Numbered from the stretch's first letter, positions 40,552-49,435 are shown. The stretch: 64,000 bases of DNA from Pleurocapsa minor HA4230-MV1 (GCA_019359095.1 JAHHHZ010000017.1:248001-312000); one strand, 5' to 3'. Notes: generated from the sequence alone by a model not told the origin. A program made the numbers and translations.

Positions 40552-41502
40552 ATGAATACCCATATTGTTACGGGCGTTGCCGGATTTATTGGCTCACATT
40601 TAGCCGAAACTCTTTTACAGCAAGGAGCAGAAGTTATCGGGGTCGATCAATTTAACGATTATTACGATCCGCAACTCAAACATAACAATTTGGTCAATCT
40701 CAAGCAGTATGCCAACTTTAAATTTATCAAAGCAGATATTCAAGAATTAGACTGGCGAGAATTATTAGCAGGGGTCGATGTTGTTTATCATCAGGCAGCT
40801 CAAGCAGGAGTTAGAGCTAGCTGGGGGGAAGGATTTAGAAACTATACAGAGAGAAATATTAATGCAACTCAGGTGATCTTAGAAGCAGCCAAGCAGGTTA
40901 AATCTTTAAGCAGAATTGTCTATGCTTCTAGTTCATCGATTTATGGCAATGCAGTGACGATGCCTACTCCCGAAACTCTATGTCCTTTACCCGTTTCTCC
41001 CTACGGCATTACGAAACTTGCAGGAGAGCGTTTATGTTGGCTATATCAGCAAAACTTTGATGTTCCTGTTACTGCTTTACGTTACTTTACCGTCTATGGC
41101 CCAAGACAACGACCAGACATGGCTTTTCACAAGTTTTTTAAGGCAGCAATTGCTCGCAAATCAATCAACATTTTTGGTGATGGACAACAGACTAGAGACT
41201 ATACATTTGTCAGGGATATTGTAGCTGCTAACTTAGCTGCGGGGAAAATACCAGAGGCTATTGGTGAAGTGTTTAATATTGGTGGCGGTAGTCGGGTAAA
41301 TCTGATTGAGCTATTAGACATGATGGAACAAGTAATGGGACTACCCATTGGCAGAAATTATTTAGAGAATGCTGTGGGTGATGCCCGTCATACTAGCGCC
41401 GATATTACTAAAGCTCAGAAGATTTTAGGTTATATACCCCAAGTTTCTCTCATGGAAGGATTAGCCGAACAATGGCAATGGATTCAGTCGTTGTATATTT
41501 GA
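40552..41502 (+). CDS. NAD-dependent sugar nucleotide epimerase (UDP-glucuronate 4-epimerase-like)
   Basis: A 316-residue extended short-chain dehydrogenase. The NAD-binding GVAGFIGSHLAETLL is at residues 8-22, the active-site Ser is in YASSSSIYGN (about residue 125), and Tyr/Lys in SPYGITKLAGE (about residues 150-154). RYFTVYGPRQRPDMAFHKF is typical of UDP-sugar epimerases that act on UDP-glucuronate or GlcNAc. It probably serves cell-surface polysaccharide formation. A 28-bp perfect palindrome follows its stop codon. Confidence 0.85.
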   Translation: MNTHIVTGVAGFIGSHLAETLLQQGAEVIGVDQFNDYYDPQLKHNNLVNLKQYANFKFIKADIQELDWRELLAGVDVVYHQAAQAGVRASWGEGFRNYTERNINATQVILEAAKQVKSLSRIVYASSSSIYGNAVTMPTPETLCPLPVSPYGITKLAGERLCWLYQQNFDVPVTALRYFTVYGPRQRPDMAFHKFFKAAIARKSINIFGDGQQTRDYTFVRDIVAANLAAGKIPEAIGEVFNIGGGSRVNLIELLDMMEQVMGLPIGRNYLENAVGDARHTSADITKAQKILGYIPQVSLMEGLAEQWQWIQSLYI

Positions 41503-41506
41503 ATCT

Positions 41507-41534
41507 GTAGGGGCGAACGGCCGTTCGCCCCTAC
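41507..41534. terminator. 28-bp perfect palindrome between converging genes
   Basis: GTAGGGGCGAACGG (41507-41520) is followed at once by its exact complement CCGTTCGCCCCTAC (41521-41534). A further TCGCCCCTACAGAT (41537-41550) can also pair with ATCTGTAGGGGCGA. It lies between two convergent genes and could work as a bidirectional terminator, though no T-run follows. A worn version is seen near 43124-43150, so it is also a dispersed repeat. Confidence 0.6.
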
Positions 41535-41547
41535 TTGCGAATCGCCC

Positions 41548-42672
41548 CTACAGATCGGTAAACTGGTTCATAAACTTGCGATCGATGTAATCTTTAAGTC
41601 GCCAGAAAAGAGCAGAACGCCAGCCTAAAGAGTCCCAAGATGCGATCGCCTTTTGGTCACCCGTACCGATCAAAGCCAAATATTTATCCTGGGGTATATA
41701 GCTCTGTAGCGGTTTTTTAGTCAGAATATTCTGCCAGTTGTTAAATAATGGCTGTCCTTGGCGCACCGCAAAAACTCCTGCTTTGGGACGTTGATAGTTA
41801 ACCATGGTGGCTATATCTCCCGCAGCAAATATGTGCGGATGAGAAATCGACTGGAGAGTGTCGGCAACTAAGATAAAGCCGTGAGCATCGGTTTTTAAAT
41901 GAGACTCTTTAATCCAGCTTGGTGCAGTAGCTTGAGTTACCCAAAAAATATTACTTGCTGCAATTTTTAATCCTGACTGGCAAATAATTTGATCTGCTAA
42001 AACTTCGCTCACGTCTTGCTGTAAATATAATTTAATACCTCGTTGCTGAATAATTCTGGTTAGCTTCTTACTTACCCAGTCATTGTGTCCAGATAATAAC
42101 TGTTTACCGCGATGGATTAAATGAATTTCTGGAGTACTCTTGCCTTTTAAAATTGCTCTTAAACAGGTTTGCATATTTAAAGCTAACTCTACACCTCCTG
42201 CACCACCGCCGACGATCGCAATTGATAGGGGTTGTTCTGGATTAGCTGCTGCCAACTGCTTTAACTTATACCAAGCATCAAGAAAAACTGGAACGGGTTT
42301 AGCGGGGATAACATATTCTTTTGCCCCAGGAACAGTGAGGGTTTGAGGAATACTGCCAATATCTAAAGATAAATAATCAAACGTTAGCTGCCGAGATGTA
42401 CAAATTATCTGGTTGTGATCTGGATCGATGCCAATAGCGCGATCGCAAATGAATTTCGCCCCCGCAAACTGAGCCAAACTAGGCAAGTCGATATGCGTCT
42501 CATTGTAGTTATAAAACCCCGCCACATGACCAGGCAGCATCCCCGAATAGGGTGTTTTTTCGACATCACTAATTAAAGTTAAATCAACGTCTGGTAGAGG
42601 ATTTAAACCCCATTTTCTTAAGGCGATCGCATGAGCATGACCGCCACCAATTAATATTAGCTTTTGGCTCAT
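41548..42672 (-). CDS. FAD-dependent pyridine nucleotide-disulfide oxidoreductase (NDH-2-like)
   Basis: A 374-residue flavoprotein. The FAD-binding LILIGGGHAHAIAL is at the N-terminus, the NAD(P)H-binding SIAIVGGGAGGVELALN near residue 150, and the second FAD motif IFAAGDIATM near residue 283. It resembles type II NADH dehydrogenases and the NDH-like domain joined to SelD in some bacteria (the GGGHAH start is typical of these). No redox-active Cys pair is seen, so it is not a disulfide reductase. Electron acceptor probably a quinone. Confidence 0.8.
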   Translation of the reverse strand: MSQKLILIGGGHAHAIALRKWGLNPLPDVDLTLISDVEKTPYSGMLPGHVAGFYNYNETHIDLPSLAQFAGAKFICDRAIGIDPDHNQIICTSRQLTFDYLSLDIGSIPQTLTVPGAKEYVIPAKPVPVFLDAWYKLKQLAAANPEQPLSIAIVGGGAGGVELALNMQTCLRAILKGKSTPEIHLIHRGKQLLSGHNDWVSKKLTRIIQQRGIKLYLQQDVSEVLADQIICQSGLKIAASNIFWVTQATAPSWIKESHLKTDAHGFILVADTLQSISHPHIFAAGDIATMVNYQRPKAGVFAVRQGQPLFNNWQNILTKKPLQSYIPQDKYLALIGTGDQKAIASWDSLGWRSALFWRLKDYIDRKFMNQFTDL

Positions 42673-42706
42673 AAATATTTATCTTAAAATATCTAATCCT
42701 GACTGA

Positions 42707-43048
42707 TTAAAGATTTAGTCTGCCTGTAGTAAATAATTGATATCCTCCTGTAAAACTAGCCAGAGAAATCACAAACTGCCAAAGACTTGTAGGTTGTAAA
42801 ATGGCTCGACTACTAAGAAAAACCGCGATGATGCCAATGGCGATCGCAATCACAGCAAATTCTTTATTGCTTCGAGGCAAGATAAAAAACATCAGCACGC
42901 CTATAGTTAAAAATAGGATAGAAGTATCTGCTGCAACTCCCCTCCACCAATAGGGAGAAAGATTATTTGTAAAGTAAATATTTTTGCCGAGAAAATAAAT
43001 TCCTAGTAATAATAACCCTAGTCCAAGTAGTCTAGTCAATAATCGCAT
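42707..43048 (-). CDS. Small four-helix membrane protein, unknown
   Basis: A 113-residue protein with four hydrophobic segments (about residues 5-24, 43-58, 64-81 and 90-107). Short loops and no enzymatic motif. It precedes the NDH-2-like gene by 34 bp on the same strand and could be cotranscribed with it. I do not recognise a family. Confidence 0.6.
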   Translation of the reverse strand: MRLLTRLLGLGLLLLGIYFLGKNIYFTNNLSPYWWRGVAADTSILFLTIGVLMFFILPRSNKEFAVIAIAIGIIAVFLSSRAILQPTSLWQFVISLASFTGGYQLFTTGRLNL

Positions 43049-43157
43049 ATTTATAGTGGTTGAAATGTAATTCTAGAATGCCCAAATAATCGCGATCGTT
43101 TCAGTTTTTAGTTGAGAATTAATTGTAGGGGCAAACAGCGGTTCTCCCTTACTAAAG

Positions 43158-44429
43158 TTAATCGCAAGTCGCTTCTAGATAATCGGCGATCGCTTTAGCA
43201 ATTTCTACTTTACCTACTACTTTTTGTGGCGATCGCTCTTTGGTTACTAGATAAGCTACCTGTGCGCCTGTAGCTTGATGTTCTTCCCCTCGATTGGCTA
43301 CCACCATTTGATAACCCTGTTGTAATCTACTTTTCGCAATATCGATCGACTCTTCATGGGAGATATTTTCTTGGTATTTAAACGTAATCATGCCTAAGCT
43401 AGGAAACTTAGCTCTTACTTCCCTAATTACTTTGGTGGTTGGGATTAAATCAATTTTAGACAATTCACCACTAGGAATTTTGCCAGGGAATACTTGAGTA
43501 GGTTGGTAATCAGCTACCGCAGCGGAAAAGATGCCATAACGATAATTAGTTTGTAACTCTGTCATGACTTCAGTTAAATACTCATCGTAGGTAGTAACTA
43601 TTTTGTGCGGAAGATACTCAGGAGGAGAATAACTACCCTGTCCATGAATTAATTTTACTTTTGCCCCCCGCAAATATAATTCTTCAGCAATACAAGCTCC
43701 TAATTTCCCTGTGAAGCGATTAGTTAGACGACGGATATGATCGATAGGAACAGGGGTAGGGCCTCCTGTAACCAAAATGGGGATATCCTTAAGAGAAGAT
43801 TGGCTAACTGCGCGACAGACGGCAAAGGCGATCGCTTTTTCATCGGGGAGATTGTTCTTGCCATAAGCGACTTGTGGCGGAATGATTTTAATTCCCAAGC
43901 GATCTAACTTGTGCAGAGATTCCGTCAGAATTGAATTATGCAGACTACCATGCATCGTTGGCGCAATTAGAATTTGGGTTTTACCCCGCTCCATTCTGCC
44001 AATCGCTGAACCTAAACTAGAAGTAATTACCCCATCGGCAATACCCAAAGCCATCTTGTTCATAGTGTTATATGTGGCAGGGGCAACTAAATAAGCAGCA
44101 AAGGGATTGTCATCGCTCAAATGTTCGGCATTTGCCGTGAGCTTGGTAATCACAGGATTAACAGTACTCCACTCCAAAGCATCAATAGTGGTATAGCGCA
44201 AAGCTTCAGGGGAAACAAACGCCACCACATCTGCACCCTGACGACGAAGAGTACGGGCAATTAGAGGAGCTTTCATCGCTGCAATACTACCCGTTACCAA
44301 TAAAGCAATGCGCTTAGATTGTAAATGAGTTGATTCTAAGGCTACTTCGCGATCGCCTAATGCCGATTCTGGTGGCGATTCAAAATCCCATTTGTTCATG
44401 CGTTGTGAATGAGCTTCGTTTAAATTCAT
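43158..44429 (-). CDS. coaBC: CoaBC-like phosphopantothenoylcysteine synthetase/decarboxylase (divergent)
   Basis: A 423-residue two-domain protein like CoaBC of coenzyme A synthesis. Residues about 40-215 form the flavin-dependent decarboxylase-like domain (LLVTGSIAAMKAPLIARTL, LVAPATYNTMNKMALGIAD). Residues about 225-420 form the synthetase-like domain (ILVTGGPTPVPIDHIRRLTN, GIFSAAVADYQP, LITTTKVI-like LIPTTKVIREV). Several spots differ from standard CoaBC, in which the synthetase loop reads more like TGGPTxExIDPVRxITNxSSG; here it is RFTGKLG. It may be the housekeeping enzyme or a paralogue. A 40-residue N-terminal extension is polar. Confidence 0.75.
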   Translation of the reverse strand: MNLNEAHSQRMNKWDFESPPESALGDREVALESTHLQSKRIALLVTGSIAAMKAPLIARTLRRQGADVVAFVSPEALRYTTIDALEWSTVNPVITKLTANAEHLSDDNPFAAYLVAPATYNTMNKMALGIADGVITSSLGSAIGRMERGKTQILIAPTMHGSLHNSILTESLHKLDRLGIKIIPPQVAYGKNNLPDEKAIAFAVCRAVSQSSLKDIPILVTGGPTPVPIDHIRRLTNRFTGKLGACIAEELYLRGAKVKLIHGQGSYSPPEYLPHKIVTTYDEYLTEVMTELQTNYRYGIFSAAVADYQPTQVFPGKIPSGELSKIDLIPTTKVIREVRAKFPSLGMITFKYQENISHEESIDIAKSRLQQGYQMVVANRGEEHQATGAQVAYLVTKERSPQKVVGKVEIAKAIADYLEATCD

Positions 44430-44510
44430 TAGTTTTTAAGCTTTTAGCTTTTAGCTATCAGCTTTTAGCTTTTAAGAAGTGAAAATTAATTAGAATCGAC
44501 TAACTAACTA

Positions 44511-44686
44511 GCTAGGTGGAATTAAATATAAAACCAAAAAAAAGATAGATTTTAGTGGTTATTTCTTATCTCTCCCTAATTCCCTAGTTCCCTAATTCCC
44601 TACCAGGCTATCTTCTAATTAATTTGACGAGCGGAAATGCTCTCGGTTAGAGAGCTTATTCCACGCTCGTGTTGACCTACCTACTT
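44511..44686. mobile_element. MITE-like element C (AAGTAGGT ends)
   Basis: The right end CCTACCTACTT (44676-44686) is the same as in element A beside trpEGC, and the left end GCTAGGTGG then AATTAAAT resembles the left end AAGTAGGTGGGTG, AATTAAAT. The interior differs and includes a CCCTAATT octamer repeat (44575-44602). The terminal TTA of the right end supplies the stop codon of the ABC ATPase gene (44685-44687). Confidence 0.5.
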
Positions 44687-45668
44687 AATCCGCTTTGCCT
44701 GTTTGAAACAACCGACCAACAATTTCTTCAACAGGTGGATCGCTGACGTTTAAATCTTGTACCTGCAACTGTGCCAAAATACGCGAGATGGTTGCAGTTA
44801 ACTTTTCTCTGGGTACGAGCAAGCGAACTTCTTGTCCTTGAATTGACTCCACCTCACCAAAATCAGCTAGTACATCTGGTGACAGAGCCTGAGCCAACTC
44901 TACTTTAACTTGGCGATAGGGAGCAAAACGGTCGAGTAAATCATCTAATAAACCATCGTAAATTAATTGTCCTTGATGAATTAATAAAACGCGATCGCAT
45001 AATGCGGTAATATCTGCCATGTAGTGACTAGTCAGTAAGATTGTCGCTCCATAACGTTGATTGTACTGTTGCAGAAATTCCCTAACTGCTACTTGGGCAT
45101 TAACATCTAAACCCAAAGTCGGCTCATCGAGAAACAATACTTGAGGGTGATGCAGCAGTGCTGCTAATAACTCTGCCTTCATTCTTTCCCCCAAAGATAG
45201 CTTACGCACTGGTTGGTGTAGCTTATCGGACACATCTAACATAGTGGCTAATTCTCCCAAACGCTGTTTAAAAACGCGATCGGGAATATTATAAACAGCA
45301 GCATTAATTCGCAGGGAATCTAAAGCAGGTAAATCCCACAGTAGCTGTTGCTTTTGCCCCATGACTAAGCTCATTTTGTGTAAAAACTGTGGTTGGCGAC
45401 GGAAAGGAACATAATCTGCTACCTTAACTTCTCCTGCTGAAGGATGAATCAAACCCGTCAGCATTTTCAGGGTAGTTGTTTTCCCCGCACCATTCCCACC
45501 TAAAAACCCGACTACTTCTCCTGGCTGAATTTTAAAAGAGACATCTTGCACCGCTTTAATTTCTCGATAGCTACGGCGAAAAAAGTGAGTCAAAGTACCT
45601 TTTAATCCTGGCTGCTTGATTGCCACAGGATAGATTTTACTCAGGTTATCAACAACAATAATGGACAC
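44685..45668 (-). CDS. ABC transporter ATP-binding protein
   Basis: A 327-residue ATPase of the drug/ABC-2 export type. Walker A FLGGNGAGKTTTL near residue 53, signature LSLGERMKAELLAALL near residue 158, Walker B VLFLDEPTLGLD near residue 176, and the switch His in LLTSHYMADI near residue 214. The C-terminal 80 residues match the DUF4162-like extension of NatA/DrrA-type proteins. The permease genes are not in the window next to it: CoaBC-like is downstream and the histidine kinase upstream. The stop codon lies inside the end of element C. Confidence 0.9.
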   Translation of the reverse strand: MSIIVVDNLSKIYPVAIKQPGLKGTLTHFFRRSYREIKAVQDVSFKIQPGEVVGFLGGNGAGKTTTLKMLTGLIHPSAGEVKVADYVPFRRQPQFLHKMSLVMGQKQQLLWDLPALDSLRINAAVYNIPDRVFKQRLGELATMLDVSDKLHQPVRKLSLGERMKAELLAALLHHPQVLFLDEPTLGLDVNAQVAVREFLQQYNQRYGATILLTSHYMADITALCDRVLLIHQGQLIYDGLLDDLLDRFAPYRQVKVELAQALSPDVLADFGEVESIQGQEVRLLVPREKLTATISRILAQLQVQDLNVSDPPVEEIVGRLFQTGKAD

Positions 45669-45751
45669 AATAAAGTTTTATATCCTGCACATTAGATTGT
45701 AGTTGATTGAGCTTAATTTTTGTTTAAGTCCCGCTAACTGCTTTTTTATTA

Positions 45752-47017
45752 TCATTTAGAGTGCGTTTGCTCTGACAGTATCGGCACAACTGCCAAAGTA
45801 AGTGAAAACTTAGTACCTATCCCAACTTTACTTTCTACCTCAATTTTACCGCCGTGGATCTCCACTAAATTTTTAACTATTGATAGACCTAAACCATTAC
45901 CAGGTAAACTATCGACGTTGGATCCTCGAAAAAATGGCTCAAATATTTGTGGCTGGTCTACTTCTAAAATACCAATTCCCTTATCCTTAATCTCAATAAT
46001 TACTTGTTCTTTTTCGCCTAAAACTTCAAACTCAATCTTGCTGCCGTTTAGAGAATACTTGATCGCATTTGATAGCAAGTTGGTAAGAACATGATGCAAT
46101 ATATTTTTATCGATGCAAGTAGTCTGGCAATTATGACGACTAGAAAATTCAATAGTTTGCTGTTTACAGTCGCTCAACGGCTTCATTTGTGCTATTAAAG
46201 AGCAGCAAAACTCATCTAGCTCCATTGGTTCTGGCTTAAAGTCAATTTGTCCGACTTCCGACTTGCCAAAAAACGTCAACTCATCTAGCAGCACGTTAAT
46301 TTGTTCGACTGCCGTTTGAATATTATTAAAATACGACGGTAATTTTGTGTTACTAATCCATTTGTTTTTAGACTGTTTTAATAAGCTATTAGAGAAGGAA
46401 ATAATATTTAATAAGGAGCGGAATTGATGACAAAGCATAGAAACGAAAAGCGATCGCAGTTGGCTGAACTGCTGAGCTTCTTGTGTTGTCTGGACTGTCT
46501 CTATCTTACCTTGGGTGTTCTCTAGTTCTGACTCGGTTCGCTGTTTAAGTTCGGTAATATCCCAGATACTCCAGACTCTGCCAATGATTTTGTCGTCTAA
46601 TCGCTGGGGCTTAGAATATTGCGCGAACACTCTACCTTCTTTTAGCTCTAGAATGTCATAGGCTTCGGTCTCAGATTCTCTGGAAATCTTCCAAACAGAA
46701 CGGCAAAAAACTTCTGGGTTTTTAAGCTGGCGAGCAAAAAAGTTTTGACATTCCTCAGAGTCTTTCGATAAAGTTAGCGAGTCGGGAATTTTCCACATCT
46801 CCAAGAATTTTTGATTGTGGCTAAGAATTTCTCCCTCATGACTAACGGCAATAATACCGTAGGCAGCAGACTCGAGGGTTCCACGTACTAGAGACAAAGT
46901 TTTTGCCAGTTGAGCTTCTGTCTTTTTTAATTGAGAAATTTCTTGATGAAGATTGTTAATGTGCGCTTCTATACAAAAAAACGGGTCTTTGTCTGAAAGC
47001 TTTGGAGATTCAGGCAT
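45752..47017 (-). CDS. PAS-domain sensor histidine kinase, probable scytonemin regulator
   Basis: A 421-residue soluble sensor kinase. Residues 15-45 are coiled-coil-like; a PAS domain (about 50-160, GIIAVSHEGEILSHNQKFLEMW) would sense the signal; the HisKA domain has phospho-accepting His195 in LCHQFRSLLN; the ATPase domain (about 300-415) shows NLLSNAIKYS, DKGIGI and GNGLGLSIV. I chose the ATG at 47017, since an upstream TTG adds only four residues. It is divergent from the AraC-type response regulator at 47586 and next to the trp/scy block, as a kinase-regulator pair is in Nostoc punctiforme. Role in UV or light response is inferred. Confidence 0.8.
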   Translation of the reverse strand: MPESPKLSDKDPFFCIEAHINNLHQEISQLKKTEAQLAKTLSLVRGTLESAAYGIIAVSHEGEILSHNQKFLEMWKIPDSLTLSKDSEECQNFFARQLKNPEVFCRSVWKISRESETEAYDILELKEGRVFAQYSKPQRLDDKIIGRVWSIWDITELKQRTESELENTQGKIETVQTTQEAQQFSQLRSLFVSMLCHQFRSLLNIISFSNSLLKQSKNKWISNTKLPSYFNNIQTAVEQINVLLDELTFFGKSEVGQIDFKPEPMELDEFCCSLIAQMKPLSDCKQQTIEFSSRHNCQTTCIDKNILHHVLTNLLSNAIKYSLNGSKIEFEVLGEKEQVIIEIKDKGIGILEVDQPQIFEPFFRGSNVDSLPGNGLGLSIVKNLVEIHGGKIEVESKVGIGTKFSLTLAVVPILSEQTHSK

Positions 47018-47585
47018 TATCGATCTCAAGAAAGTATAGGTATCTTTTGACTAGTCTGATTTCACCCACGGCTATTTAAACAACCTAATAGTAAATTAAA
47101 CATAAAATAGAGCTTTTTAACAAATTTTATTACTTCAAAATTTGGCTCGAGTAATTTAAGCGGATCAGCTTAAGTATTAATCTATATTAGGCGCAGATCT
47201 GTGCGCTACCGTACATAGCTCTCAAAAATTATAATTGGCAAAAAAACATATGTGCCGAAGAGACGGTATTTTTTAGGAAAACCAACTAACTAAGAATCCT
47301 CCTAAAGGAGGAGGTTTTTAATCCATCTATTAAACAATAGTATCAATAAGAGAATATTAAACAGTTAATTTGATGAATTTGATTGATTTGATTGATTTAA
47401 TTGGTTTGTCTTATCTCAAGTTACGATCATTTTTTAGATAAGCTAACCTCTGGGAAACAAACTACCTCTAGTTTTTAAAAATATTTTATTAAGTAAAATA
47501 AGGTCGCTGCGCGTCCGCTCCGTAATTATTTTAGTTAGACAAAACTTACTTTATCTTATATTTTCTCAAAGTAAAAAGCGAACTC
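47018..47585. promoter_or_regulatory. Divergent intergenic region between kinase and regulator genes
   Basis: A 568-bp AT-rich region that must hold the promoters of both genes. It contains a hairpin CCTCCT-AA-AGGAGG followed by AGGTTTTT (47298-47318), which looks like an intrinsic terminator pointing towards the regulator gene, and three tandem 9-bp units TTTGATTGA, TTTGATTGA, TTTAATTGG (47378-47404). No coding sequence was seen. A binding role for the 9-bp units is only a guess. Confidence 0.45.
47298..47318 (+). terminator. Hairpin with T-run
   Basis: CCTCCT (47298-47303) pairs with AGGAGG (47306-47311) over a two-base loop, followed by AGGTTTTT. Terminator-like on the plus strand, upstream of the response regulator; may alternatively be the relic end of a mobile element. 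Confidence 0.45.
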
Positions 47586-48407
47586 ATGTCAAAAATTCTG
47601 GTCATTGAAAATGAGGCACTTACCCGCGATCTGTTTCGGGACTGTTTAGAAGCTGAGGGGTTTCAAACTCTTGGGGCTGAAGATGGTTTAACTGGCATTG
47701 AACTAGCACGACAGCATCTTCCTAATTTGGTGCTTTGCGACGTTTTGATGCCCAAACTTAACGGCTACGAGGTTTTGAGAAGGCTACGCCAAGATACTAC
47801 GACTACAACTATTCCTTTTATTTTTATTACTGCTATGACAGGAAAAGCCGATCTCCGCCAGGGAATGTCGCTAGGAGCTGATGATTATCTTACTAAGCCT
47901 TCTACTGTAGAAGAGTTACTGGAAGCGGTTTGGGTTCGACTGAACAGATATAATATACTGCAAAAATGTTACAGCTGTGATTATCACCTCCCCGAAGCGA
48001 CTGTAGCCTCTACGGTTTCTGACTGCGAGGCTGATTTTCTGTTGCCAAATATTCCAGAGTTTAGTGAAGTATTTAAGTTTATTGAAGCCAACTACAATCA
48101 GGGAATTACTTTGTGCGATGTAGCTAAGGCAGTAGGCTATTCACCAGCTTACTTAACGAATAAAATTAAGCAAGAAACGGGACGTACAGTAAACCGCTGG
48201 ATTATTGAACGTCGTATGGCTCAAGCGCTTTTCTTACTCCGCAGTACAAATCAATTAGTAGAAGAAATTGCTGTAGCAGTTGGATATCAAAATACTTGTT
48301 ATTTCTTCCGCCAGTTCCGTCAATATCAAGGAACAACTCCTCAAGCTTGGAGGGAGAAGCATCTTTTAGCAGGCGTTAGGGAAAGAGAGATGACCTGCGG
48401 GCGTTAA
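47586..48407 (+). CDS. Response regulator with AraC-type DNA-binding domain, probable scytonemin regulator
   Basis: A 273-residue transcription factor. The receiver domain (residues 1-120) has the phospho-accepting Asp52 in VLCDVLMPK, acidic residues near the N-terminus and Lys in YLTKPS (about 102). An AraC/XylS double helix-turn-helix domain occupies about 160-265 (DVAKAVGYSPAYLTNKIKQ, EIAVAVGYQNTCYFFRQFRQ). This domain union is uncommon in cyanobacteria, and Npun_F1278 of Nostoc punctiforme, needed for scytonemin production, has it. Location beside the trp/scy genes supports the same role here. The start ATG follows an AAAGCGAACTC leader. Confidence 0.85.
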   Translation: MSKILVIENEALTRDLFRDCLEAEGFQTLGAEDGLTGIELARQHLPNLVLCDVLMPKLNGYEVLRRLRQDTTTTTIPFIFITAMTGKADLRQGMSLGADDYLTKPSTVEELLEAVWVRLNRYNILQKCYSCDYHLPEATVASTVSDCEADFLLPNIPEFSEVFKFIEANYNQGITLCDVAKAVGYSPAYLTNKIKQETGRTVNRWIIERRMAQALFLLRSTNQLVEEIAVAVGYQNTCYFFRQFRQYQGTTPQAWREKHLLAGVREREMTCGR

Positions 48408-48425
48408 TGAAAACTTAAACCTAAA

Positions 48426-48806
48426 TTAATCTAAGGGAAATCTGTTGTTTGTCAAAGCTTCTTTAATAGCTTCAAAGTCTAGATTCTCACGATCTTCTAC
48501 GGTATGTTCATTGACGACTAACTCGTTCTCAGGCGTGATCATACCAACATAGCCATCTTTCAAGACGTACTCTGATAAAGACTGAGGCAGATGTACTTCT
48601 CCAAGAGTAATGGGGATTAATTCGTAATAAAAACCGTTTTTGATTAATGCGTAGGCTATGATGTCTTCAATCAAGTATTTTTCGTTTATCATATAAACAA
48701 CTTTCCACCCATCAGCTGCTGAGATTAACTGCTCTAGCGTGTATAAATTATCAAAATCATTTTCGGCAACAGCTAGTGTCATGTCGGTAAAGGTTAAAGA
48801 TTGCAT
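48426..48806 (-). CDS. Hypothetical acidic protein
   Basis: A 126-residue acidic soluble protein with no signal peptide or membrane segment and no motif I recognise. It has a mixed alpha/beta look (VVYMINEKYLIEDIIAYALI, HLPQSLSEYVLKDGYVGMIT). It is convergent with the response regulator gene with only 18 bp between them. No family assigned. Confidence 0.55.
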   Translation of the reverse strand: MQSLTFTDMTLAVAENDFDNLYTLEQLISAADGWKVVYMINEKYLIEDIIAYALIKNGFYYELIPITLGEVHLPQSLSEYVLKDGYVGMITPENELVVNEHTVEDRENLDFEAIKEALTNNRFPLD

Positions 48807-49435
48807 ACAGTTTTAATGTTTATTAAATAGCTTACGTAAGTTTTTAAATTTAAAAATTTTAGTAAAAAGAATTAACAAACCGAGAGTTTAGATCTGAGAA
48901 ACTCTTTACATATGCAATTAGATAAGCTGTTACGCTTTTGATTTATTAGTTGAGACTTATGGCTAAAAAAACTGCGTGAGCAGAGCGGTCAGAACTATAG
49001 AACGCAGCTCAATCGTCACCGACACGAAGCCTCCCAATCGTCATCAAAGGTAGGGAAGGTGTGCCACAAAAGCTATCCTGGCGCAAGAAAGGGCAAATTT
49101 TTCTCTTCATTTAACTTTATTTAAAAAGTAGGAAATTTAGATACGCATTAATCATTAGTTTCAGATTATAAGCTTATTCCTAGCATATTTAAAGACAAAT
49201 TTGCTACATTAACTAGTAATGTCAAATTTGATTGAAGATCTTCAGTAATCAACAATCAGTAATGCCACGTCCCAAAATGACTAAACCTTCGGCAATAGAG
49301 CGCAAATTATCGGCAGATATAGTGGTGCTTGTAAGGATATAGCCAAACAGTGATGTTGATGGTTCAATGCTAAATGATTTGACCTATAGCTTGTTATCAG
49401 GGCTTCGTCTACCCTCCTCCTTCTGTCTTCGTTTA
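48807..49435. other. Long gap without a recognisable gene
   Basis: A 629-bp AT-rich stretch between the 48426-48806 gene and aroF. One short frame (49262-49342, starting MPRPKMTKPSAIERKL) has a gene-like start but ends after 26 codons. No RNA, hairpin or repeat was seen with confidence. Confidence 0.4.

Noticed and set aside
49262-49342. Short gene-like frame MPRPKMTKPSAIERKL in the gap before aroF
   Set aside because: It stops after 26 codons and has no ribosome-binding site; it may be a relic start but cannot be supported.
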